8,270 nucleotides of DNA from Spirochaetaceae bacterium (GTDB lineage: Bacteria > Spirochaetota > Spirochaetia > SZUA-6 > Bin103). Below, piece by piece: positions 1 through 6,730 of this stretch. Numbering within the stretch: position 1 is the stretch's first letter; each line of letters opens with the position of its first letter. A program made the position numbers and the translations under genes. Below the pieces are notes generated by a model. That model had not been told where the DNA came from and made no database searches. It was given only the letters and a program-made list of their open reading frames with translations. Where the stretch lies: assembly GCA_028820215.1 (NCBI GenBank), contig JAPPKD010000257.1:1-8270 (forward strand), given 5' to 3'.

Positions 1-2
1 GA

Positions 3-1571
3 ACGGATGGCGGGACCGCGGCGGCCGACGGACGCCGCGCCGGCCATGCGGCGGCGGCCTGGCTCGGCCTGGCGCCGCACCCGGCGCCGGAGGGGCCTCC
101 CGATCGGGGCGCGTCCGAGTCCGGTCACCCGTATCCGGTGTTCGCGGGGCCGCACGCCAAGGCGTTCGTGGACCTCGACGAGGACCTGACCGTCGACGAC
201 CTCGCGCACGCGGTGCAGGAGGGCTACGACGATGCGGAGCTGCTCAAGCGGTACGCGACGGTGGGCATGGGACCGAGCCAGGGCAAGCACGCCAGCGTCA
301 ACGCGCTGCGCGTGCTTGCGCGCCTGACCGGCCGCTCGCTCGGCGACTCCCGGCTCACGACAGCGCGGCCGTTCGCCAGCCCCGTGCCCATGGCGCACCT
401 GGCCGGCCGCGGCTTCACGCCGGTCCAGCGCACGCCCGCGCACGACCGTCACGAGCGGCTGGGAGCGGAGATGATGTACGCCGGGACCTGGCTGCGGCCG
501 GCCCGATATCCGCGCTCGGGCCTGGACCGGGAGGGCTGCATCGACGCCGAAGCGCGCGACGTTCGGTCGCAGGTCGGGCTGATCGACGTGGGCACGCTGG
601 GCAAGCTGGAGATCTCGGGTGCGGATGCCGTGCGTTTCCTGGAGCGCATCTACACCGGACGCTTTGCGAAGCTGCGAGTCGGCATGACCCGCTACGCTGT
701 CATGTGCGACGAAACCGGCGTGGTGGTGGACGACGGCGTCATCGGCCGGCTCGGTGCGGAGCGGTTCTACGTATCGACCACCTCGTCGGGCGCCGATCAG
801 GTGTATCGGGAGATGCAGCGGTGGGCCGCGGTCTGGCGGCTCGACGTCACGCTGGTTAACGCGACCAGCACCTACGGCGCCTTCAACATCGCCGGCCCGT
901 ACGCGCGGCAGGTGCTGGCCGGGCTCACCGACGTCGACCTGTCGGCGGAGGCATTTCCCTATCTGGGCATCCGCGAAGGGGCGGTGGCGGGGGCGCCGGC
1001 GCGCCTGTCGCGGGTGGGCTTCGTCGGCGAGCTGGGGTACGAGGTCCACGTTCCGGCCGGCTTCGCCGCGGGCGTCTGGGACGAGCTGTTGCGCGCCGGA
1101 GAGCGGCACGGGATCGTCCCGTTCGGGGTGGAGGCGCAGCGGCTGCTGCGCCTGGAAAAGGGGCACCTGATCGTCAGCCAGGACACCGACGGCCTCACCG
1201 ACCCGTTCGAGGCGCATCTGGGCTGGGCGGTGAAGCTCGACAAGCCGTTTTTCGTGGGCAAGCGGAGCCTCGAGATCCTCGCCGCGAGGGCGCGGCGCCG
1301 CCGGCTGGCCGGGTTCGAGCTGCCGCCCGATGCGCCCGTGCCGCTGGAGAACCACCTGATCGTCGATGACGGCCGCGAGATCGTCGGCCGGGTCACCAGC
1401 GTCGGCCGCAGCGGCGCGGTGGGGCGCACGATCGGCCTGGCCTACGTGCCCGAGTCCGCGGCGGAAATCGGGTCCGCGCTGCAGATCAAGGGCGAAGGCG
1501 GTGAGATCATTGCGGCGCGGGTTGCCGCAACGCCGTTCTTCGACCCGGAAGGCGTGAGGTTGAGGTCATGA
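3..1571 (+). CDS. mgdC: N-methylglutamate dehydrogenase subunit C / sarcosine oxidase alpha-like, C-terminal part (5' partial)
   Basis: The reading frame is open from the first complete codon to the TGA at 1569-1571, so the gene begins left of the window; the GTG at 138 is internal. About 522 residues are visible, while sarcosine oxidase alpha-type proteins are usually near 950-1000, so the N-terminal dinucleotide-binding half is missing. The visible part begins with the family's linker (AFVDLDEDLTVDDL, then KRYATVGMGPSQGK) and continues into a GcvT-like folate-binding domain (VGLIDVGTLGKLEISG, GELGYEVHVP, FGVEAQRLLRLEKGH) with its C-terminal barrel (GRVTSVGRSGAVGRTIGLAYV). The complex would oxidise N-methylglutamate and pass the one-carbon unit to tetrahydrofolate. 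The stop overlaps the next start as ATGA. The family is certain. Choosing mgdC over soxA rests on the gmaS and mgsABC genes downstream. Confidence 0.88.
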   Translation, partial: TDGGTAAADGRRAGHAAAAWLGLAPHPAPEGPPDRGASESGHPYPVFAGPHAKAFVDLDEDLTVDDLAHAVQEGYDDAELLKRYATVGMGPSQGKHASVNALRVLARLTGRSLGDSRLTTARPFASPVPMAHLAGRGFTPVQRTPAHDRHERLGAEMMYAGTWLRPARYPRSGLDREGCIDAEARDVRSQVGLIDVGTLGKLEISGADAVRFLERIYTGRFAKLRVGMTRYAVMCDETGVVVDDGVIGRLGAERFYVSTTSSGADQVYREMQRWAAVWRLDVTLVNATSTYGAFNIAGPYARQVLAGLTDVDLSAEAFPYLGIREGAVAGAPARLSRVGFVGELGYEVHVPAGFAAGVWDELLRAGERHGIVPFGVEAQRLLRLEKGHLIVSQDTDGLTDPFEAHLGWAVKLDKPFFVGKRSLEILAARARRRRLAGFELPPDAPVPLENHLIVDDGREIVGRVTSVGRSGAVGRTIGLAYVPESAAEIGSALQIKGEGGEIIAARVAATPFFDPEGVRLRS

Positions 1572-2293
1572 GGCCGCCGCCGGTGCACCGCAGCGCGCGC
1601 GTCAGCGCCGTGCAGGCGCGTCTGGAGCGCCTCGGCGCGGTCTGGGACAAGCGCGAGGGCGCCGTGCGCGAGGGCGCCGCGCGCCCCGTGCACTTCGGGG
1701 ATCCGGAGGCGGAGGCCGCGATCGCGCCCGTGCTCGCCCTGGCGGACCGCGGCACGATTCCGCGCATCGGCCTGAAGGGACCGGATGCCCTCGGGTGGGC
1801 GCGCGCGCAGGGGATCTCCGTGCCGGACGAGATCTACGGCTGGACACGGGCGGCCGGCGGCGGATTGAGCGTGCGTGTGGGTAGCGGCGAATTGTTCCTG
1901 GAGGGGCCGCACGCCGACGCGGCCGAAGAAGGGCTGGCAGGAGCCCCGTCCGGAACTGCCTGCTGGCCGGTGCGGCGCGAGGACGCTGCGTTCCTGTTGT
2001 GCGGCGAGCGTGCGCTCGAAGTGCTGGCGCAGGCATGCTCGTACGATTTCCGCGGCGCCGCCGGCACGTTCGTGATGACGCGGGTGGCGATGGTCTCCTG
2101 CTCGATCCTGGTCGAGGGAGGCCTGGCCGACGTCGACGGGGAGGAAGACGCGGCCGGCGGTCCGGTTTACCATCTGTGGACCGCCGCCAGCTACGGGCTC
2201 TACCTGTGGGACGAGTTGCTCGTGATCGTGCGGGACTGCGGCGGCGGCCCGGTGGGCGACGCGGCCCTGGCGGCGGTGCTGCCGGCCCGGTGA
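1568..2293 (+). CDS. mgdD: N-methylglutamate dehydrogenase subunit D / sarcosine oxidase gamma-like
   Basis: A 241-residue protein placed directly after the alpha-like subunit, as soxG follows soxA in sarcosine oxidase operons. The start ATG overlaps the previous stop (ATGA), and a GTGAGG at 1554-1559 is a suitable ribosome site. Family support is the motif IPRIGLKGPDALGWA (about residues 60-75) followed by a glycine-rich strand segment (GLSVRVGSGELFLEGP), as in gamma subunits. The C-terminal half (CSYDFRG, then MTRVAMVSCSILVEG, then a YGLYLWDELL segment) fits the remainder of this GcvT-like fold. It is somewhat longer than typical gamma subunits (about 190-220). Part of the excess is a loop near residues 27-40 containing an in-frame tandem duplication (REGAV REGAA). 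No catalytic residues are claimed; the family is a structural subunit that diverges quickly. Confidence 0.82.
   Translation: MRPPPVHRSARVSAVQARLERLGAVWDKREGAVREGAARPVHFGDPEAEAAIAPVLALADRGTIPRIGLKGPDALGWARAQGISVPDEIYGWTRAAGGGLSVRVGSGELFLEGPHADAAEEGLAGAPSGTACWPVRREDAAFLLCGERALEVLAQACSYDFRGAAGTFVMTRVAMVSCSILVEGGLADVDGEEDAAGGPVYHLWTAASYGLYLWDELLVIVRDCGGGPVGDAALAAVLPAR
1651..1680 (+). repeat. 15-bp tandem duplication inside mgdD
   Basis: The 14 bases at 1651-1664 (GCGCGAGGGCGCCG) recur exactly at 1666-1679. The period is 15 bases, so the duplication is in frame and encodes REGAV followed by REGAA in the N-terminal region of the protein. Confidence 0.8.
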
Positions 2294-2296
2294 ACG

Positions 2297-2311
2297 GTTG
2301 ACCAGGTCAAC
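2297..2311. promoter_or_regulatory. Perfect palindrome GTTGACC-A-GGTCAAC upstream of gmaS
   Basis: Two 7-base arms that are exact reverse complements flank a single central A. It lies in the 42-base gap between the mgdD stop and the gmaS ATG, the only junction in the run wider than 21 bases. Its size and symmetry suit a dimeric repressor or activator site; the regulator is unknown and no clear -35/-10 pair is visible beside it. A very short hairpin in RNA is unlikely because the loop is one base. The functional reading is inference. Confidence 0.4.
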
Positions 2312-2335
2312 GACGACAGAGGACATGGTGGGGAC

Positions 2336-3670
2336 ATGACACGAGAGGACGCGCAGCAACTGCTCCGGCGGCACGACGTGAAGTTCGTGCTCGCCCAGTT
2401 CGTGGACATGCACGGCGTCGCCAAGACCAAGGCGGTGCCCGTATCGCACTTCGACGACGTGCTGGAAGACGGCGCCGGCTTCGCCGGCTTCGCCGTATGG
2501 GGGATGGGTCAGCAGCCGCACGACCCCGACTTCATGGCGGTGGGCGACCTGTCCACCCTGTCGCTGGTGCCGTGGCAGCCGGGCTACGCGCGCATCGTCT
2601 GCGACGGGCGGGTCAACGGGCAGCCTTGGCCGTACGACACCCGCCACGTGCTCAAGGAGCAGCTCCGGGGGCTCGGCGAGCGCGGGTGGACGCTGAACAC
2701 GGGACTGGAGCCGGAGTTCATGCTGCTGCGCCGGGATGAGGACGGCGGCGTCCATCCCGCGGACGGCACCGACCTGCTCGACAAGCCATGCTACGACTAC
2801 AAGGGGCTGTCGCGCAGCCGGCACTTCATCGAAAAGCTGGTCGCCTCCCTGCAGGAGGTGGGCTTCGATGTCTACCAGGTCGACCACGAAGACGCCAACG
2901 GCCAGTTCGAGATCAACTTCACCTACACGGAGGCGCTCACCTCGGCCGATCGCTACGTGTTCTTCCGCATGGCCGCCGGAGAGATCGCCCGCGAGCTGGG
3001 GATGATCTGCACGTTCATGCCCAAGCCGATGTCCACCCGCACTGGCAGCGGCATGCATATCCACCTTTCGATCGCGGACGGGAACGGGACGTCGCTCTTC
3101 GAGGACGAATCCGACCGGCACGGGCTGGGGCTCTCCGAGCTGGCCTACCATTTCCTTGGCGGCCTGCTGCACCACGGACCGGGGCTGACCGCCCTGGTGG
3201 CGCCGTCGGTCAACTCCTACAAGCGGCTGGTCGTCGGCCGCGCCCTGTCCGGCGCCACCTGGGCTCCCGCGCATATCGCCTACGGCGACAACAACCGAAC
3301 GGCCATGGTGCGGGTCCCGCACGGCCACCTGGAGCTGCGCCTCAGCGATTCGAGCTGCAACCCGTACCTGGCCACCGCCGCCGTGCTGGCGGCCGGACTC
3401 GACGGCGTGGACCGCAAGCTCGATCCCGGCGATCCGCACAACCTCAACCTGTACGACTACACGCTGGAGCAGCTCCGGGAGATGGGCATCGGCACGCTGC
3501 CGCAGTCGCTGCGGGAGGCGCTGGACCGTCTGGATGCCGACCCGCTGTTCCGCGATCGGCTGGGCGCCGACGTGATCGGGGAGTTCATCGCCATCAAGGA
3601 GATGGAGTGGGTCGAGTACCAGCGTCACGTCTCCGACTGGGAGATCGACCGCTACCTCGAGTACTACTAG
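2336..3670 (+). CDS. gmaS: Gamma-glutamylmethylamide synthetase (type III glutamine synthetase-like)
   Basis: A 444-residue glutamine synthetase family enzyme with the whole fold present. Visible motifs are [15 protein letters not shown] (about 20-34), EPEFMLL near residue 125, NGQFEINF (188-195), SGMHIHLS with H241 and H243, NSYKRL (293-298), the nucleotide/substrate segment NRTAMVRVP from residue 320, and [23 protein letters not shown] Tyr in NLYDYT matches the position of the regulatory tyrosine loop of classical GlnA; whether it is modified is unknown. The enzyme would condense methylamine with glutamate using ATP. The family also includes GlnT-type proteins that may act on ammonia; I prefer GmaS because the gene sits between mgdCD and mgsABC. 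The start is the ATG at 2336, with AGAGGA 12 bases upstream. The gene ends 21 bases before mgsA. Confidence 0.85.
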   Translation: MTREDAQQLLRRHDVKFVLAQFVDMHGVAKTKAVPVSHFDDVLEDGAGFAGFAVWGMGQQPHDPDFMAVGDLSTLSLVPWQPGYARIVCDGRVNGQPWPYDTRHVLKEQLRGLGERGWTLNTGLEPEFMLLRRDEDGGVHPADGTDLLDKPCYDYKGLSRSRHFIEKLVASLQEVGFDVYQVDHEDANGQFEINFTYTEALTSADRYVFFRMAAGEIARELGMICTFMPKPMSTRTGSGMHIHLSIADGNGTSLFEDESDRHGLGLSELAYHFLGGLLHHGPGLTALVAPSVNSYKRLVVGRALSGATWAPAHIAYGDNNRTAMVRVPHGHLELRLSDSSCNPYLATAAVLAAGLDGVDRKLDPGDPHNLNLYDYTLEQLREMGIGTLPQSLREALDRLDADPLFRDRLGADVIGEFIAIKEMEWVEYQRHVSDWEIDRYLEYY

Positions 3671-3677
3671 CGGACCT

Positions 3678-3683
3678 GGGAGG
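3678..3683 (+). promoter_or_regulatory. Ribosome binding site of mgsA
   Basis: GGGAGG lies 8 bases before the ATG at 3692. It supports the start that places Cys at position 2, which this amidotransferase family requires. Confidence 0.7.
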
Positions 3684-3691
3684 CTTCAGAC

Positions 3692-4570
3692 ATGTGCGGT
3701 ATCGTCGGTTTTGCGGCCAAGCGGCCTGCGGACCGCCAGCGGCTCGGCCGGCTCGTCGCGCCCATGCTCTCCTGCATGGGCGACCGCGGGCCGGATTCGG
3801 CCGGACTGGCGGTGTTCTCCGAGGACTGCGACCCGGAGCTCTACCGGTACAGCCTGTTCAGCGGAGCCGAGGTCGATTGGGACGACCTTGCCGGCCGCTT
3901 CCAGGGAGCGCGTGTCGATGCGATCGGCCGCTGCGCCACGCTGTCCACCGCCGCGGCGCCGGACGCGGTCGAGTCCGAGATCGCCGCACGGCCGGAGCGG
4001 ATCGACACCTTCGGCTACGGCCGCCGCATGCGGGTCTACAAGGACGCCGGCCACCCGCGCGACCTGATCGCCACCTACCGCCTGGACCAGGTGCGCGGCT
4101 CACACTGCGTCGGCCACACCCGCATGGCCACCGAGTCGGCGGTCACGCCCGCCCACTCGCATCCGTTCACGGCCGGCGCCGACTTCTGCCTGGTGCACAA
4201 CGGCTCCATCTCCAACCCGTGGCAGATCCGCCGCCGCCTGCGCCGCTTCGGCATCGAGTTCGAGACCGACAACGACACCGAAGCCGCGTGCCGGTACCTG
4301 CAGTGGCGGATGAGCGAGGGCGCGACGATAGAGGCGGCGATCGACGAGGCGTTCGCCGACCTCGACGGATTCTTCACGCTCCTGATCGGCACCGCCGACC
4401 GACTGGTCCTGGTGCGCGACGCGTTCGCGTGCAAGCCGGCGGTGGCCGCGGAGACCGACGACTACGTCGCCATCGGCTCGGAGTTCCGGACGCTCGCGCA
4501 TCTGCCGGGGATCGAGCACGCCAACCTGTTCGAGCCCGCGCCGGAGGAGATCTATTCGTGGAGCGTATAG
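3692..4570 (+). CDS. mgsA: N-methylglutamate synthase subunit A, class II glutamine amidotransferase domain
   Basis: A 292-residue stand-alone class II (Ntn) amidotransferase of the GltB N-terminal/GlxB type. Removal of Met1 would expose Cys2 (MCGIVGF), the catalytic nucleophile. Other diagnostic pieces are DRGPDSAGLAVF (about 31-42), GHTRMATESAVTPAHSHPF from residue 141 with Arg144, VHNGSISN from 168 with Asn170 and Gly171, and the ETDNDTEA segment (about 192-199). In the NMG pathway this subunit would hydrolyse the gamma-amide of gamma-glutamylmethylamide and deliver methylamine to the synthase subunit. The length matches the family (about 290-300). The 3' end overlaps mgsB by 13 bases. The function could instead be glutamine-dependent glutamate synthesis, but the linked gmaS and mgd genes favour NMG synthase. 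Confidence 0.86.
   Translation: MCGIVGFAAKRPADRQRLGRLVAPMLSCMGDRGPDSAGLAVFSEDCDPELYRYSLFSGAEVDWDDLAGRFQGARVDAIGRCATLSTAAAPDAVESEIAARPERIDTFGYGRRMRVYKDAGHPRDLIATYRLDQVRGSHCVGHTRMATESAVTPAHSHPFTAGADFCLVHNGSISNPWQIRRRLRRFGIEFETDNDTEAACRYLQWRMSEGATIEAAIDEAFADLDGFFTLLIGTADRLVLVRDAFACKPAVAAETDDYVAIGSEFRTLAHLPGIEHANLFEPAPEEIYSWSV
4543..4549 (+). promoter_or_regulatory. Ribosome binding site of mgsB inside mgsA
   Basis: GGAGGAG sits 8 bases before the GTG at 4558, within the last codons of mgsA. It decides the mgsB start, since the frame is open far upstream only as an out-of-frame shadow of gmaS and mgsA. Confidence 0.75.
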
Positions 4571-5271
4571 AGACCTCCCTGACCTTCGACCTGGCGGAGT
4601 GCTCGGTCACCGAGGCGAACCGCCGGCTGCACGCGCTCACCGATCCCGCCGCGGTCGAGATCCTGCATCCGCTCGGCCGCCACAACATCGCCTGCGGCCT
4701 GAACGCGCCGCTGGACGTGCATGTCCGCGGTCACTCCGGCTACTTCACCGCAGGGATGAACCAGCACGCGTCGGTCACCGTCCACGGCAACGTCGGCTGG
4801 AGCGTGGCGGAGAACATGATGTCGGGAACGGTGCGCGTCGAAGGGTTCGCCTCCGAGTGCGCGGGAGCGTCCGCGCACGGCGGGCTGCTGGTGATCGACG
4901 GCGACGCGTCGTCCCGGTGTGGGATCTCCCTGAAGGGCGGTGACATCGTCGTCGGCGGCAGCGTCGGCCACATGAGCGCCTTCATGGCGCAGGCGGGCCG
5001 GATCGTCGTCTGCGGTGACGCCGGCGCGGGGCTCGGCGACTCGCTGTACGAGGCCGTGATCTACGTGGGCGGCCGCATCCACGGACTGGGCGCCGACGCC
5101 CAGGTGGAGCCGTTGGGCGAGGAGGACCGGCAGGCGCTCGCCGAGATGCTCGGCCGCGCCGGCCGCGACGAGGATCCCGGGTCGTTCACCCGGGTCGCCT
5201 CGGCCAAACAGCTCTACCACTGGAGCCCGGACTCGGAGCGCCTTGCCGGCGCGGCTCATGGCGATGACTGA
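4558..5271 (+). CDS. mgsB: N-methylglutamate synthase subunit B, GXGXG beta-helix domain
   Basis: A 237-residue protein equivalent to the C-terminal right-handed beta-helix domain of glutamate synthase (GltB alpha subunit; GlxC/GltB3 type). The glycine-turn repeats are plain: GHSGYFTAGM, VHGNVGWSVAENM, VEGFASECAGASAHGG, GDASSRCGISLKGGD, GSVGHMSAFMAQAG and GDAGAGLGDSLYEA. This domain is structural: in GltB it packs between the amidotransferase and synthase domains, and here it would do so as a separate chain. I chose the GTG at 4558 because of the strong GGAGGAG at 4543-4549; it overlaps the end of mgsA. The frame continues open upstream for hundreds of codons, but that stretch reads as shadow sequence. 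The stop overlaps the start of mgsC, so translation is probably coupled. Confidence 0.86.
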   Translation: MERIETSLTFDLAECSVTEANRRLHALTDPAAVEILHPLGRHNIACGLNAPLDVHVRGHSGYFTAGMNQHASVTVHGNVGWSVAENMMSGTVRVEGFASECAGASAHGGLLVIDGDASSRCGISLKGGDIVVGGSVGHMSAFMAQAGRIVVCGDAGAGLGDSLYEAVIYVGGRIHGLGADAQVEPLGEEDRQALAEMLGRAGRDEDPGSFTRVASAKQLYHWSPDSERLAGAAHGDD

Positions 5272-6634
5272 ACCACGCGGCCCGGAGCCGCAGTGGCCCG
5301 GCGAGGTGAGCCACCACTACGATCAGGCCACTCTCGACTACATCCAGCGCGCCGCCGAGACCGGCGTGTACGATATCCGCGGACTTGGCGCCAAGCGGCG
5401 CGTGCCCAGCTTCGACGATCTCACGTTCCTGACCGCGTCGATGTCGCGCTACCCGTTGGAGGGGTACCGCGAGCGGTGCTCCACCCGGACGGTGCTGGGC
5501 ACGCGGCGCGCGGAGCGTCCACTGACCCTGGCCACGCCGATCACCATCGCCGGCATGAGCTTCGGCTCGCTGTCGGCCAACGTGAAGGAGGCGCTGGGCC
5601 GCGCCGCTACCGCGGCCGGCACCTCGACCACCACCGGCGACGGAGGCATGACGCCGGAAGAGCGCCGTTCCTCCAAGACGCTGGTCTATCAGTGCCTGCC
5701 GTCGCGCTACGGCTTCAACCCGGACGACCTGCGCCGCGCCGACGCGGTCGAGATCGTCATCGGCCAGGGCGCCAAGCCGGGCGGTGGCGGCATGCTGCTG
5801 GGGCTCAAGGTCTCCGAACGGGTCGCCAGGATGCGCACGCTTCCCGCCGGCATCGACCAGCGGTCTGCCTGCCGTCACCCCGACTGGGTGGGCCCGGACG
5901 ACCTTGCGATCAAGATCGAGGAGTTGCGCGAGGTCACGGACAACCGCATCCCGGTCTTCATCAAGATCGGCGCCACCCGCGTGCCCGACGACGTCAAGCT
6001 GTGCGTGAAGTCCGGAGCCGACGTGATCGTCCTGGACGGCATGCAGGGCGGCACCGCAGCCACCCAGCAGGTGTTCATCGAGCACGCAGGCATCCCGACC
6101 CTGCCAGCCGTGAGGCAGGCGGTGGAGGCGCTGGAGGAGGTCGATCCGGCGCGCGAGGTGCAGCTCGTGGTCTCCGGCGGCATCCGGTCGGGGGCTGATG
6201 TCGCCAAGGCGCTGGCCCTGGGTGCGGACGCGGTGTCGATCGGCCAGGCGGTGCTGATGGCGCTGGGCTGCAACAGCCCGACCTACGTCCGCGACGGCGC
6301 GCGGATGGACGCCACCGCCGACTACCATCGCCTGGGAACCGCGCCGGGCCACTGTCACCAGTGCCAGACCGGGCTGTGCCCGGTGGGCGTGACCACGCAG
6401 GACCCGGAGTTGGAGCAGCGTCTGGATCCGGAATGGGGCGCCCGGCGGGTGCGGAACTACCTGGCGACCCTGACCATGGAGCTCGCCACGCTGGCGCGCG
6501 CCTGCGGCAAGTCGGACGTCCACCACCTGGAGCGCGAGGACCTGGTGGCGCTGACCGTGGAGGCGGCCGCGATGGCCGGAGTGCCGCTCGCGGGCACCCA
6601 CTGGATCCCGGGATCGGGCGGACCCGATCGCTAG
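5258..6634 (+). CDS. mgsC: N-methylglutamate synthase subunit C, FMN/Fe-S glutamate synthase domain
   Basis: A 458-residue protein matching the central and FMN domains of glutamate synthase (GlxD/GltB2 type). Visible are AGMSFGSLSANVKEAL (about 105-120), a GDGGMTPEER loop, GQGAKPGGGG (169-178), KIGATRVPDDV, VLDGMQGGTAA (258-268), the FMN phosphate loop VSGGIRSGADVAKALALGADAV from residue 305, and the cysteines C366, C369 and C374 before PVGVTTQDP, the expected Fe-S site. The enzyme would add methylamine to 2-oxoglutarate and reduce the imine to N-methylglutamate. The start is ATG 5258 or ATG 5264 (MAMTE or MTE); a TTG at 5243 is less likely. It overlaps mgsB by 14 bases. It is the last gene of the run, and convergent genes follow. 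Confidence 0.86.
   Translation: MAMTEPRGPEPQWPGEVSHHYDQATLDYIQRAAETGVYDIRGLGAKRRVPSFDDLTFLTASMSRYPLEGYRERCSTRTVLGTRRAERPLTLATPITIAGMSFGSLSANVKEALGRAATAAGTSTTTGDGGMTPEERRSSKTLVYQCLPSRYGFNPDDLRRADAVEIVIGQGAKPGGGGMLLGLKVSERVARMRTLPAGIDQRSACRHPDWVGPDDLAIKIEELREVTDNRIPVFIKIGATRVPDDVKLCVKSGADVIVLDGMQGGTAATQQVFIEHAGIPTLPAVRQAVEALEEVDPAREVQLVVSGGIRSGADVAKALALGADAVSIGQAVLMALGCNSPTYVRDGARMDATADYHRLGTAPGHCHQCQTGLCPVGVTTQDPELEQRLDPEWGARRVRNYLATLTMELATLARACGKSDVHHLEREDLVALTVEAAAMAGVPLAGTHWIPGSGGPDR
6612..6629 (+). repeat. Hairpin at the 3' end of mgsC
   Basis: GATCGGG, loop CGGA, then CCCGATC: a perfect 7-bp stem with a 4-base loop, ending two bases before the TAG of mgsC. Its place between convergent transcription units suggests an RNA 3'-end structure or weak terminator. 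No T-run follows, so it is not a standard intrinsic terminator, and the remaining gap to 6730 shows no better one. Confidence 0.35.
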
Positions 6635-6730
6635 CCCCGAAACCGTCGCCTGCCGAGGACGGCCCGCGGCGAACGGCTCCGCTTTCGGCCCATCCCCATC
6701 TTTCGCTGCGGAATCTGTCGGCGCGGGGCG

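Noticed and set aside
2325..2339. Four-codon mini-ORF (MVGT) ending on the gmaS start
   Set aside because: An ATG-to-TGA run this short arises easily by chance and has no ribosome site of its own.
1442..3628. 728-codon minus-strand reading frame opposite mgdC, mgdD and gmaS
   Set aside because: The translation is Arg/His/Gly/Val-rich with no family motif, and the plus strand holds clear enzymes. This is the antisense shadow expected in GC-rich DNA.
2788..4557. Long upstream extension of the mgsB reading frame
   Set aside because: It overlaps gmaS and mgsA in another frame and has Arg/Pro/Gly-rich composition. The family begins at the GTG at 4558 with a good ribosome site.
5186..6601. 471-codon minus-strand frame opposite mgsC
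   Set aside because: Shadow frame with His/Arg/Gly-rich composition and no recognisable domain.
6635..6730. Intrinsic terminator or RNA gene between the convergent genes
   Set aside because: CCGAAA and TTTCGG pair only across a 46-base loop and there is no T-run; no tRNA-like fold is visible.
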